NCBI GenBank assembly: GCA_001600355.1
Contig: BCJU01000003.1
Location: forward strand, 2,422,519-2,486,518
DNA length: 64,000 nucleotides
DNA from: Meira nashicola
Lineage: Eukaryota; Basidiomycota; Exobasidiomycetes; Exobasidiales; Brachybasidiaceae
Direction: 5' to 3'
Shown here piece after piece: positions 10,145 through 20,292 of this stretch. The notes beneath the pieces were generated by a model. That model made no database searches. It saw only the letters and a program-made list of their open reading frames with translations, and was not told the DNA's origin. Both the position numbers and the translations under genes were made by a program. Position 1 is the stretch's first letter. Each line of letters opens with the position of its first letter.

Positions 10145-10330
10145 TTATAAAACATAAGAAGCAGGTAAAATACCAATCATACCCTTTCTATTTCGAACGA
10201 GCCACCAATATTCATCTTGATCGTCTAAAATCCAAATCTTTTCACCCGCATAAACATTTAATTCATTTTGATATATTGCCTTGAACGTATATTTTGCAAG
10301 AGCTTCTATTTCTAAAATTTCTTGCGCCAT
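10145..10330 (-). CDS. SH3-domain-only small protein (or terminal exon)
   Basis: A 61-residue ORF that is almost entirely one SH3 domain: the ALAKYTFKA start (usual ALYDY), ELNVYAGEKIWILDDQDEYW (RT and n-Src region with the conserved Trp), and MIGILPASYV (usual GxxPxNYV). SH3 domains bind proline-rich peptides in actin, endocytic and signalling complexes. The stop comes one residue after the domain. Reading upstream in frame, a TAG occurs 14 codons before the ATG, so the ATG in good context (GACATGGCG) is a plausible start. A possible splice acceptor (ATACAG) just before it means this could instead be the last exon of a longer gene. No partner exon was identified. Confidence 0.6.
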   Translation of the reverse strand: MAQEILEIEALAKYTFKAIYQNELNVYAGEKIWILDDQDEYWWLVRNRKGMIGILPASYVL

Positions 10331-11133
10331 GTCTGTATGTGAGGTATTATTTGTAAGTTTAAAAGTAGACTATGATCTTATGAAGTTATACTTGCTTCAA
10401 TATTTGCAATTTTTACTATTTCTTCACTAATAGTAGCAGTTTCAATAAAAAACATAAAAAGAGACTGAAGTATATAACAAACAAAGTGGTTGTGAAAAAC
10501 AATTAAAGCGACAGTTATGAATAAGAGATTAATAAATAAATAAAAAATAAAATCTCATTTGGACCGCCTCTTCATATGCAAAGTTGACAAATTTATAAAA
10601 GCTGTGCTCATACTACTCTATGATCTCATATTGAAGGCATCACTAATGATCATTATTATTAAATATGCGAGAGCCTATCCATCACTTTTTTCGGGGTCTT
10701 CGATTGATTCTTATGCTTACGTAACAAGACTAGAATTCAATCGTCATTTATGTATTTCGTGAAAGCAGTCAATTTTTTGTCTTTAAACCCCGTACCTTTT
10801 TATTGATTTTCAAATCCCAACAGGGTCCAAAACAAAAAGTATAAATTGTTGTGATCTAGCACATCCCGCTAGTCACACCATGATCACGCTACACGTGCAT
10901 GTGCATACTGCTTGCGGCATTCCGTTGGCACTGCATGGCGCAAGTGTCATGCACAAACCTCTTACATGTTTGTACACTGATATTCCACATCCATCATACC
11001 CACAATTCATCATTATCATTCCATTGTCTGCAACAGTGCTCGCTCAGTGTGATTGACACCATAATCCTGTCACTCAGACCAGGCAAACACCTTCATAAAA
11101 CACTGATTATTTGCATACGATATCACCTTCCAC

Positions 11134-11142
11134 GCGCTGCGC
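11134..11142. repeat. Intergenic odd palindrome GCGCTGCGC, copy 1
   Basis: First of six intergenic copies of GCGCWGCGC. Lies between the SH3 ORF and the alpha/beta hydrolase. Confidence 0.7.
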
Positions 11143-11377
11143 CTCTAAGCCTAAATGCGTCATTTTTAAATTATGATCGACCTGATTAAAATAATTATTT
11201 ACAGTTGAAAGAATAAAATTACAGTGTGACGCATCGCCCGCCTGTACTCGTGTACATTGGCGGCATTCAGTAGCGCGATTTTCAAGCTTTCAAAAATGGG
11301 AAATAAAAAATAATTTATTCCATCCTGTAGGCAATAAGCTCACTGTCTGTGCGTTGTTTCTCTCGTTTTCTTTTTTT

Positions 11378-11401
11378 TCTCTCTCTCTCTCTCTCTCTCT
11401 T
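11378..11401. repeat. (CT)n microsatellite
   Basis: About eleven to twelve uninterrupted CT dinucleotides follow a run of T. It lies about 290 bp upstream of the alpha/beta hydrolase start. Confidence 0.9.
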
Positions 11402-11609
11402 TGTGTTCGTTCTCACGATAGATGGTGGAGACTTTTTTGATAGAGTGCATACATACATATACCTGCAGCTAAACCACAACAAACAAACATACGACTTCTT
11501 CTTATCATAACCCGCATTTGGATGAAAGAAATTCAAGGTACTATGAAAAAGCAGAATTGAACGAAAGCCGGCTTTCCTTTCTAGACATCCAACATACACC
11601 AATACAATT

Positions 11610-11626
11610 CATCCATCCATCCATCC
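11610..11626. repeat. (CATC)4 microsatellite
   Basis: Four CATC tetramers in a row in the likely 5' leader of the alpha/beta hydrolase gene. Confidence 0.85.
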
Positions 11627-11686
11627 ACCTACCTTTTACCACCTAAACCAACAAAGATCATCCTATGACTCAATCCCACAAATAAC

Positions 11687-13309
11687 ATGTCACATCTCGT
11701 CGATAAAGCAAAAATTCCATCCGTTTCAGGATTTTTGCTAGGTCATAATCCACCTAGAACGAAATCGTTTATTTTCGGTTTATCGGTTGCATTTTTGGTT
11801 TGGAGTGTAACTCCACTAGCATGGTTAACTGTAATTTTACGTTTTTATAAAAAAGGTGAAATTTTTTCATTACCTTCAAAAAATATCTTTGCAAAAATTT
11901 GGTATTTGAATTCACTTGCTGAAATTCCATTTAGCATTTATTTGGCTTTAATAACTTGGAAAGCAGGAAAACAAGCAAATCCACCAAAAGCAAGTTTTGA
12001 AACATTGCAAATCTTATTAACGAAAACATTAACTGTTGGACTTCCAATCAAAGAAGGAGGATTAGATGATGATCAAAGACAAAAACATTTAAGAAGCGGT
12101 AAAACAATCACTTCAACTACTACTGCTTTTCAAGCCAGTAATGGAGATGCACAATTACGTGGTATTTCTGCTTTGAAAAACAAACATATCGATGAAAATG
12201 ACGCCGAACAAAGACGTGAAAGGTTACGATCTTGGTTTTTCTTTGCTCCTATTGAAGATATTTATGAAGATAATGTACGTGAATGGTTAGCTTGGGCGTT
12301 TGCAGGTAGAAATCTTCAAGATGCAAAAGAAGACAAGGAATGTTGTCAATTAATCGATGAAGGTTTAGAAATGGTAAAATTACGATTGAATTGGCCAAAC
12401 GTTAAACCTGGCTTTAATCCAAAAGTACGTGCTATTCGATTAACCTTGGATCCTATTCGTGTTATGAGTAGACCACTTGGATTTTATGTTGTGACGAATT
12501 ATGTCACTTACGCAACGATTGCATGGTTGTATGCTATGCATGGATTCAGGTTTGAAAGAAGTGGAAGATGTGATTTCTTGGTCAAGAAGCCAGTTCCAGG
12601 CACATCATCTAGCAAGAGATCTTTGCCAATCGTATTTTTGCATGGTTTAGGTATCGGCTTAGGGCAGTATATTCCTATGTTGACTCAACTTTCACGTCAT
12701 AAAGATGGCGTGGTGATTCTTCTACAACCTCATATTTCAACCGCCATCTTTTCTTCTAAATTCCTCGACCCGCCTGGAAAAGATGAACAAGCACAAGCAA
12801 CAATTTCTATTTTGCAAAAACACAAGATGGAACGTTGCACAACCTTGAGTCACAGTAACGGTACCATGGTACTCGGATGGCTTTTACGTACGGCTCCTGA
12901 AATGTTTCAAAGGAATATTTTGGTCGATCCAGTTTCGTTTTGCATGTGGGAAGGATCGGTTTGTTATTCTTTTATTCATAGAAGATGGGCAAGTGGAGTT
13001 GAAGCTTTATTAGGTTATTTCGTAGGAAGAGAATTAGGAATCGCTCATACGATCGGTAGAAGTTTTATTTGGTTTGATATGATCCTTTGGACGGAAGAAT
13101 TTCCAAGTTTAAATCCAAAAGATCTACATATCATCTTTGCCGAAAAAGATCTTTTAGTAGACGTTCCTGGAAGTGTAAAATATTTACAAAATTCTGGCGT
13201 TTCAGATGATTGCATTTCTGTTTTACGCAATTATCAACATGGTCAAGCACTTATGCATAAAGGCCATGGAATGATTCTTTCTTTGAAACATGCCGGTTTG
13301 CGTGTTTAA
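11687..13309 (+). CDS. Membrane-associated alpha/beta hydrolase
   Basis: A 540-residue protein of the alpha/beta hydrolase superfamily; substrate unknown, a lipid or ester being a family-based guess. A hydrophobic segment near residues 28-52 (FGLSVAFLVWSVTPLAWL) suggests an N-terminal membrane anchor, and a second weaker one lies near residue 270. The hydrolase core starts with LPIVFLHGLGIGLGQY, the HG oxyanion-strand motif. The likely nucleophile is Ser390 in TLSHSNGT. This is S-H-S-N-G where most relatives have G-x-S-x-G, so the first Gly is replaced. Candidate acid Asp488 (FAEKDLL) and base His527 (KGHGM) complete a triad in the right order. It is a single exon. The ATG at 11687 has no upstream rival in frame. 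Confidence 0.8.
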   Translation: MSHLVDKAKIPSVSGFLLGHNPPRTKSFIFGLSVAFLVWSVTPLAWLTVILRFYKKGEIFSLPSKNIFAKIWYLNSLAEIPFSIYLALITWKAGKQANPPKASFETLQILLTKTLTVGLPIKEGGLDDDQRQKHLRSGKTITSTTTAFQASNGDAQLRGISALKNKHIDENDAEQRRERLRSWFFFAPIEDIYEDNVREWLAWAFAGRNLQDAKEDKECCQLIDEGLEMVKLRLNWPNVKPGFNPKVRAIRLTLDPIRVMSRPLGFYVVTNYVTYATIAWLYAMHGFRFERSGRCDFLVKKPVPGTSSSKRSLPIVFLHGLGIGLGQYIPMLTQLSRHKDGVVILLQPHISTAIFSSKFLDPPGKDEQAQATISILQKHKMERCTTLSHSNGTMVLGWLLRTAPEMFQRNILVDPVSFCMWEGSVCYSFIHRRWASGVEALLGYFVGRELGIAHTIGRSFIWFDMILWTEEFPSLNPKDLHIIFAEKDLLVDVPGSVKYLQNSGVSDDCISVLRNYQHGQALMHKGHGMILSLKHAGLRV

Positions 13310-14144
13310 AGTTGAATCAAAATTATTCCTACATCACTCCCTGCTCTAATTTTTTTGCTGTAATCAATCTTTTTGTACTCTTATCTATAGACTGAATGCT
13401 AATGCCAAACATAAGCGAAATGAAAAGTGTTCTGATTGTTTGTCGCAGAAGAATTGACAAGGATGATTGTTGGTGAAAGGACAGAAATTACAGTGAACGG
13501 AATTGATCCTGTTGGACCTTCATGAGAAGGAGGGCCCCCTTCATTAGGCCTTTCGCTGTACATACATGAAGGCTCAAGGCTGGAAAACGCGCTTAGTGAA
13601 CCATTTTAGAAAAATGTTCTCTTCTCTGTGTTGCGCAGCGCCGTTTGCTTCTCAGTCTGCGTATGTAAACTAGACTAAATGCAGCAGCAAATCGAGAGCA
13701 GACGACATGACCTCTCATAATATATGTACGTGTGAACGTACCAAAACGGATTACAACCATCTTCTGGCATTCTTCTTTGACTTTCTGCAAGCTTTTATTC
13801 TTGGAGGTAATTATTGAACATTGCATTCTTTCTGGCTTATTCAAAAATTCAAAGATCAAAGCTTGCAAGATTTCATAGGATATTATTATAAGAATCGAAG
13901 CAAAAGTCAAAGAGGAGATATCACCGCAGCCGAATCAGTAGTGGCGGGCATTTGGGATATTATTGGTATAATAGCAAACATTTCAACTCATTATTTTTTG
14001 ACATTGAAACTCAGTACCCATTGCAATCCGCCCAAAAACCGACATAATTAGCAAACAAACAAACAACAAAAAGAAAGTCACACCATCACTGCTGTGGAGC
14101 TCATCCATTCATCTGTGAAACGAACACACGCACACACTAGCAAA
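13310..14144. other. Intergenic region, 835 bp
   Basis: 3' side of the hydrolase and 5' side of UBP3. It contains a near-palindrome, GAAGGAGGGCCCCCTTC (13526-13542, one mismatched pair), and GCGCAGCGC (13633-13641). Short ORFs on both strands around 13600-14050 have no recognisable domain. Confidence 0.4.
13633..13641. repeat. Intergenic odd palindrome GCGCAGCGC, copy 2
   Basis: Between the hydrolase and UBP3. The nine bases match exactly; the flanks are not palindromic. Confidence 0.7.
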
Positions 14145-16694
14145 ATGGCTACCTCTCAAGCAAGCCTATCAATAGGGACAAGTGATTCATCAATATACAA
14201 CTATCATTCGGGAGTACCATCAATACCATCTTCCTCAACGACAGCATACTCAGCATCAATACCTCCTGTCTTACTTTCACAGAGAGCAAATTTACCCGCA
14301 GCGATTGAAAGTTGGAGTTTGGATGCACCCTCACCAATAAATCCAGGAATGACATTCTCTCAACGCAATCATGGATCCCCTTCTTTCCGTCAAGCTTCTT
14401 CTACCAGATCTCCCTATCAAGCTCAGCGCCATGTTTCAACTTCTTCTTCGCAAAGGAACAATTTAAGACTGTCTACATATGATGACCTTTCCGAATCACC
14501 CGTACTGCTGGAAAATACTCTCAAACTCACTTCTTTGGGTGTTTCTTCGATACGGCCTGATCCTAATTCAGCCCCAAAGGTGACCTTATCAGATCGGTGT
14601 AAACCTGATCCAAAGGTGGTGTTCGATCAAGACAGATTTAGACGGCGGCAGCATACTTTAACGAGAACATCAACTATGAGTAGCACTTCAACAGATTATA
14701 TTCGCAGAGGCTCACTTGGAGGACAGAGTAGCATCGTAAACGGAGTTCTACCTCACCAAAGTACGACAAGATCCAACTCTGAAAGCGCTTCATTCTCATC
14801 TCCTACTTCTAGCACAGGTCCACTTCCCATTTTGGCAACGCCAGAAAGTAGTTTGATTGTTGATTCGGAAAATACTGCAAACAATAGCATCAGTGCCAGC
14901 AGTTCTCCTGCCCCTTTACGAAGAACAGCCGCAGCATGGACAAAACCACGATCTTGGGCAGATCTTGCATCACGAATGGGACCAGCTTTGCCTTTGTGCG
15001 GATCTGCTATATTTTCGGAAAGTATTAATGGAACAGAGTCTACGGAGAAAGGGAAACAATTCACACACAGCCGCTCTGCTTCCAGTCCTTTGAATCCATC
15101 ACGAAAGGGCAAATCAGGTGGGAAAGGCAATAATGCACCTGTAAGCCTTGCAACACTTATCGATGAAGCCGAAACTCAGTTTACTGCACCTCTTACATAT
15201 CCTCGTGGAATGATCAATAAAGGCAATCTATGCTTTGCGAATGCAATTTTGCAAACTTTGGTTTATTGTGCACCATTCTACAACTTATTTCGTGTATTAG
15301 GACAGACAGTTCCACATGATTTGCACAATAGTACCCCTTTGATGGAAGCAGTGATTCACTTCTTGTCAGAATTTCAAATCATTCCAGCGGAGGTACAAAG
15401 AAACTTTGGCGAATCAGCTTCATCGGCCGTCGATGCTTTGCGTGATATTCAAGCAGCTTCCGAACCTTTTGTTCCAGAACAATTGTACGAAGCTATGAAG
15501 TTGAATAAGCGCTTTGATACGATGAGAAGAGGACATCAAGAAGATGCAGAAGAATTTCTTGGTTTCATTCTTGATACTTTGCACGAAGAGCTACAAAGTA
15601 CAATACAAAAAGCAGAAGCAAGAGAGCGTAAAGCACAAGGCAAGAATGAGAAAGAAGGACAAGTAGCTGAACAAGCCAATGGTGGATTAGAGGAGGAAGA
15701 GGAAAGGGTGGTCAATCGTCCGGTCAGTCCTAGCGAAGGAGATGGATGGCTTGAGGTTGGACAAAAAGGTAAAACTAGCTTCACAAGAACGACTTCAACT
15801 TCTCATTCTCCTATCACACGCATCTTTGGAGGTAAGTTGAGAAGTGTGCTCAGAACGCCAGGATCGAAAGACAGCGTAACACTTGAGCCTTATCAACCTT
15901 TGCAATTGGATATCCAGCCAGCACATGTTTCCACAGTGGAGGAAGCATTGGAGAATCTCACCAGACCGGAAACGATTTCGGGTGTAATGTCTTCAACGCG
16001 AACATTGGTAGATGCTACCAAGCAAGTATTCATCGAAACACTACCTCCTATTTTGGTTCTACATTTGAAGAGATTTTATTATGATGACGTCGGCGGTGTA
16101 CAAAAGAGTTCAAAAGTATTAGGATATGGATCTAGTCTGGAAATTTCTGAAAGTGTTATTAGCCCTGCTCGCCGTGGAGAAGCACAAAGACGTTATAAGC
16201 TATTTGGTGTTGTTTATCATCACGGTAGATTTGCAAGTGGAGGACATTATACCGTTGATGTCTTACGTCAAGATCGCAGCGAATGGATCCACATTGATGA
16301 TACAACTTGGTCAATCGCATCAACACCCCAAGCCAAAGCATCTCATTTATCAAACGGAACAGGATTAAGCTCGAGTCCTATCATGTCTTCTCCTAGAATG
16401 TCAAATAAAGGTCATATGTCAGCAAACAGTCAAAATCTCACATTTAATGATGGCGGTTCTGCTTATCTGTTGTTTTACGTTCGAGAAGATGCAATCACGG
16501 GCAAGCAGAACGGTATTGCAAGCTCACAAAACGGAAAAGATCAAAACAAGAATTTATCGGCAAAACAAACAGTCGATCAAACATTACCGCCAGTCTCTGT
16601 CCGTAGAATGGCAGAAGCAGCAATGGCAGGTCCACCACCTATTGTTCCGGGTGCTTCTAGAATTGCACAAAAGAAAGCGGGTGTTGCGAAATGA
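14145..16694 (+). CDS. UBP3: Ubiquitin-specific protease, Ubp3/USP10 type
   Basis: Cysteine protease that removes ubiquitin from proteins; the yeast relative works with Bre5 in vesicle transport and ribophagy. The start was chosen at 14145 (AAAATGGCT, good context); an ATG 51 bp upstream in frame gives a longer form. The first roughly 340 residues are Ser-rich and disordered. The USP domain begins YPRGMINKGNLCFANAILQT with catalytic Cys363. The His box is YKLFGVVYHHGRFASGGHYT with His701, followed by IHIDDTTW carrying the third catalytic position. Between them lies a low-complexity acidic insert. After the domain comes a variable tail ending QKKAGVAK. RGMINKGNLCFANA and the LVYCAPFY that follows point to the USP10 branch rather than other USPs. 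It is a single exon. Confidence 0.9.
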   Translation: MATSQASLSIGTSDSSIYNYHSGVPSIPSSSTTAYSASIPPVLLSQRANLPAAIESWSLDAPSPINPGMTFSQRNHGSPSFRQASSTRSPYQAQRHVSTSSSQRNNLRLSTYDDLSESPVLLENTLKLTSLGVSSIRPDPNSAPKVTLSDRCKPDPKVVFDQDRFRRRQHTLTRTSTMSSTSTDYIRRGSLGGQSSIVNGVLPHQSTTRSNSESASFSSPTSSTGPLPILATPESSLIVDSENTANNSISASSSPAPLRRTAAAWTKPRSWADLASRMGPALPLCGSAIFSESINGTESTEKGKQFTHSRSASSPLNPSRKGKSGGKGNNAPVSLATLIDEAETQFTAPLTYPRGMINKGNLCFANAILQTLVYCAPFYNLFRVLGQTVPHDLHNSTPLMEAVIHFLSEFQIIPAEVQRNFGESASSAVDALRDIQAASEPFVPEQLYEAMKLNKRFDTMRRGHQEDAEEFLGFILDTLHEELQSTIQKAEARERKAQGKNEKEGQVAEQANGGLEEEEERVVNRPVSPSEGDGWLEVGQKGKTSFTRTTSTSHSPITRIFGGKLRSVLRTPGSKDSVTLEPYQPLQLDIQPAHVSTVEEALENLTRPETISGVMSSTRTLVDATKQVFIETLPPILVLHLKRFYYDDVGGVQKSSKVLGYGSSLEISESVISPARRGEAQRRYKLFGVVYHHGRFASGGHYTVDVLRQDRSEWIHIDDTTWSIASTPQAKASHLSNGTGLSSSPIMSSPRMSNKGHMSANSQNLTFNDGGSAYLLFYVREDAITGKQNGIASSQNGKDQNKNLSAKQTVDQTLPPVSVRRMAEAAMAGPPPIVPGASRIAQKKAGVAK

Positions 16695-17122
16695 TGCAGT
16701 ACCATCTATTGAACATTTGTATTTCATTCATTCAAAACTTTGCAATTGTGTTTTTTAATTATCCATTGTACAATCTTTATCATTCATTTCCTCATCAATA
16801 ACATTATGACCTTATGCAATTTCATCCAAATGTCGGTTTATGATTTAAGTCAAATGAGAGTATGTATGTATTTTTGAAGTTCTATATACGGTTATAAAGG
16901 CGAAAGCTTGATCATATTTATCGTTGGAATAAGATTATATGATTTACTGGCAGATATTAAAAGGGATGATAGTTGATGATAAGCATGACAGTTTAATTTG
17001 AACAACGGTCACGCGAAAAAGAAAAATGTACACGTACAGCAGCAGAACGAAAAGAAAACAAATAACAAGTAGTGATCGTCAAAAGATGGTTGATGCAATG
17101 CGATTCCATACATTTCATTTGT
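16695..17122. other. Convergent intergenic gap, 428 bp
   Basis: Lies between the 3' ends of UBP3 and the Ser-rich secreted protein gene. AT-rich, with no ORF or structured element that I could support. Confidence 0.4.
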
Positions 17123-17757
17123 TTAAAGAACGAAAGCGCCACCAGCAACGACGGCAGCAGCCATCAAAGCAGCTGCGCCCATCTTGGATGGAACGTTGAG
17201 GTTAGCAGGAGCTGAATCAGGCTTGTAATCAGAGATTGATTGATGGATTGCGTTAACGTATTGAGTGACGATTGCTCCGTAAGATTGAGTCAAAGTTGGG
17301 TACAATTCAGTAACTCTGTCAGCGAGATCGGAAGCGACAGAGGAGACTGCGTAACCTTCTTTACCGGGTGTGTATCCTCCGAGCAAGAAGCTTTGCAAAG
17401 ATTCAGAGTTGTAAGGAGGTGTAACAGTGGAACTGAAAAGAAGGAAGAAAAAAGATTAAAGAGAATGTCAGCATAAAATATATCTATTATTCTTAGTATT
17501 ATTATCAATACTCACGCTCCTTCAACGCATCCGAAAGGTTGCACTTTGGGGTTACCGCTAACCAAAGTGCAAGCAGGAACGGATGTTGCTTGAGCACCAC
17601 CACTGCTTTGAGATTGAGATTGAGAAGCAGCGGAAGAAGAAGATGAAGAAGGTGCAGCGGAAGAAGAAGAAGGAGCTGCGCTTGATGAAGATGATTCTTG
17701 GGCCAAAACGGCTGTCAAAGTAGCCAATAAAAGGGCAGAGCTGAATGCGAACTTCAT
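17123..17757 (-). CDS. Ser-rich secreted protein, probably GPI-anchored
   Basis: Two exons, 17757-17516 and 17432-17123, with an 83-bp intron (donor GTGAGT, acceptor TTTCAG), give 183 residues. The start MKFAFSSALLLATLTAVLAQ is a clear signal peptide. Residues 22-55 are a Ser/Ala/Gln-rich stretch likely to be O-glycosylated. The folded part holds two Cys residues (PACTLVSG and PFGCVEG) and a helical-looking region, ADRVTELYPTLTQSYGAIV. The C-terminus MGAAALMAAAVVAGGAFVL, with no charged residue at the end, fits a GPI-attachment signal. The family was not recognised; a cell-wall or plasma-membrane surface role is inferred from the plan. An in-frame upstream ATG adds only UTR-like sequence. Confidence 0.8.
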
Positions 17758-18058
17758 CTTGCTTTTAAATGAGAAGGATGGGTGTGAGTGTTGCTGAAAG
17801 GGGTAGGGGAGTTTGGATGGAAATATAAGATGATGATGACGAAAAGATAGGAACGAGAAATTTACCAAACACAGATACACTTTGGACCACGTTTATTACA
17901 GTGCTATGTACTACAGTACTGTACATACAGAAGGATCTGCTTGTTTTCATGCAAAACAACAAGTCTAAGATATCATCAATGCGCGCAAAATTACGGTGTT
18001 TTTGTTCCAGGGCGGATACTATTCTATGAATACGGGAACATTCGATGCAGCAACTCTT

Positions 18059-18067
18059 GCGCTGCGC
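18059..18067. repeat. Intergenic odd palindrome GCGCTGCGC, copy 3
   Basis: In the 2.5 kb gene-sparse region, about 150 bp from the perfect palindrome GGCGCGCGCC (18214-18223). Confidence 0.7.
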
Positions 18068-19582
18068 GGCTTAAATGAGTGCATACAAAATGTTATTGTT
18101 CACGCTTCTTTCGGTCAGGTACACTGATGAGATGCAAGTCTTAGGGTGCTATAATGTTCCAAAAAAACAAAATGCAGAAGAGAAAATCCAAGACCAGGCT
18201 AAAAGCATTGGCAGGCGCGCGCCATACGCAATATGAACTGGATAAGATACGGGAGAAAGTGGAGTTTTTTTTTTAATATTCATAGAAAGGGGTTAAAAAG
18301 CCTTAATGCGTACGGGCGGACGGACAAATTTTATTCGGCTTCACAAACCCGTCGCGAATTATTCTTTTTTGTCGGCACAGTTTAGGATCTTCATCAATGC
18401 TTAGAAGATCTAAAACAGTGCCGAGAAATAAAATAGTCACGCGTAAGCGATCCAAATCTTTATAACAATCAAGGTAAAGCCGATTCGGACTATTAATCCG
18501 AACGCAAGGATTTTTGGTAGTGACCACAAAGCCATCTCTTTGAAGTTTAATGCTTGACTTGGACGTCTTACGATCGACCTGGAAGTTGCGAATTTCGTAA
18601 TAATGGTAATTGGTCAAAAAGATCACGTGCTCTCACCCTAAGAGATAGATTTGCCTCCCGTACCACCTCTATATCACCACATGGTGCACTAGCGTGTTTT
18701 GGTAGAATATGCAGATCTATTTACGTAAGCATTATTAAAGATTAAAGATTTGTTTGATTACCTCAGCCATCTAAGAACACCAATCATTATTCTGCAAGCT
18801 TCATCTAACTTGCGAAACATTTTGAGCATTACGAGGCAGCATAAATACACTACGGCGATCTAATGACAATTTCAAGTTCACGTGCATTACGCTAACTATT
18901 TTTAGGAGTTCTTCCACGACTGTCGCATATGTATAGCGTACAAAGCGCGCGTTTGGACCGTTTGTTCAAGCATAGGCATCGCGCTTGTCTGATGCACAAT
19001 GCATTACCAAAACCGAAATAGCTCAAATCATCTTGTTTCCTCAGTCACGATCAATCTTGACTTACGGTGTCTGTCACTTTAATCAATCATACACAGTCAA
19101 CTATAAAGTATGTATGTATGCACGTCAATACGCCAGAACGAATCGCTTAAGCGCGCTTACGGGGTATATACATACATCAATGCTAATATCAAACGTCATA
19201 CTTTCCTACAATTTCCTTCTTTACATGAATATTGTTGGGCATCTTTAACACTATAGTCGCAGCGGCCATAAGTATAAACCCCGTAAACATCCAATTACCA
19301 AAAATAGATATGAAAATTACAAATAGAATAAATAATATAACCCTAAAGTCATATACCTACGCAAGCGAATGAAATAAGTTTTAGCCAAGATGTTCGTTCA
19401 CATGGGGTTGTTCATATAAATCGGGCTTGATTTCAATAAATTTTATATAAAGCGAATGAAGAGAGGAAGAACAAAATATCTCCGTAAAACTGGCGCAAAA
19501 TCAGTGAGTGGCTTGAGTGGGGGGATGTCAAACTCAATCAAGAAAGGAGATAGGCAGATTAACGGTTGCCACATATTTGGAC

Positions 19583-19591
19583 GCGCTGCGC
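19583..19591. repeat. Intergenic odd palindrome GCGCTGCGC, copy 4
   Basis: About 700 bp upstream of the double-psi barrel gene. Confidence 0.7.
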
Positions 19592-20292
19592 CCAATTTTA
19601 TTCAATGAAAACCTCCTGATGTGCGTTATGTAGGCACTTTTTTTGTGTGGAAAGGTCTAGCGTATAATTATAGTGATATATAAATGTAACCATAGGGACT
19701 GCGCGGACGATTGGAATGCATGTGCCCCTTTGGGCCTTTCCTCCTTTGTATGCAAAGAAAGAAAACGTACATCAATTGTTCTAACTCGATCCTTTTCTCA
19801 ATTGATACTAAAGGAAAAAGGTGCTATTGGACTTGATCAGTACTGATGGCCGCCGCCGGCATTAAGAATGGGACCTATTAATATCTATAATTGGATACCA
19901 CATTTGACAGGGTAAATGGGTGAAAAAATTGAGAATAGATCTAAGTGTACATACATCCGTGTGTATTTTCGCGAGTTAGCGAGTTTGCAATTCAAAAACA
20001 TTCAAAAGGACAACGTATAGATCCTGTTTGTTTGTGTACCTACCCCGTTAATTCTCCTCACCATCACCATCTCCTCCCTCCTTATCTTTTCCTCACTCTA
20101 GATCGAACGTATTATCGACAATATAACATTCATTCGATAAACCCACATTCTCTAAACGCAATCGTTCCTTTTTCTTTCCAACTTTCCGAAGCAATAAACT
20201 CAACTATTCTCTTGATTGAAAGGAGCCGTTGAGACTTATATCATTCAATTCATTCAGCATTCATTCTTTGCACATCAACAACAAATTTCACA

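Larger units (their letters stand above)
10331..11686. other. Intergenic region, 1.36 kb, with microsatellites
   Basis: AT-rich between 10331 and 10860. It contains GCGCTGCGC at 11134-11142, a pyrimidine (CT)n tract at 11378-11401 and a CATC tetramer run at 11610-11626 in the likely 5' leader of the next gene. Short ORFs here lack any family signal and are not called. Confidence 0.5.
17758..20292. other. Gene-sparse region, 2.5 kb
   Basis: No supported gene between the GPI-protein gene and the double-psi barrel gene. The stretch contains GCGCTGCGC twice (18059-18067 and 19583-19591), the perfect palindrome GGCGCGCGCC (18214-18223), and AT-rich sequence. A 107-codon minus-strand ORF at 18303-18626 shows no domain. 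The last 300 bp before 20293, rich in C and T, are probably the promoter and leader of the next gene. I saw no transposon ends or tRNA. Confidence 0.5.

Noticed and set aside
10559..11189. Short plus-strand ORFs in the 1.4 kb gap
   Set aside because: AT-rich chance frames with no recognisable domain.
13593..14051. Short ORFs on both strands between the hydrolase and UBP3
   Set aside because: No domain signal, overlapping each other, and not joined to a neighbouring gene by plausible splice sites.
18303..18626. 107-codon minus-strand ORF in the gene-sparse region
   Set aside because: No domain, signal peptide or family feature. Length is compatible with chance in this region, and the weak internal RDGFV similarity is too short to support a gene.
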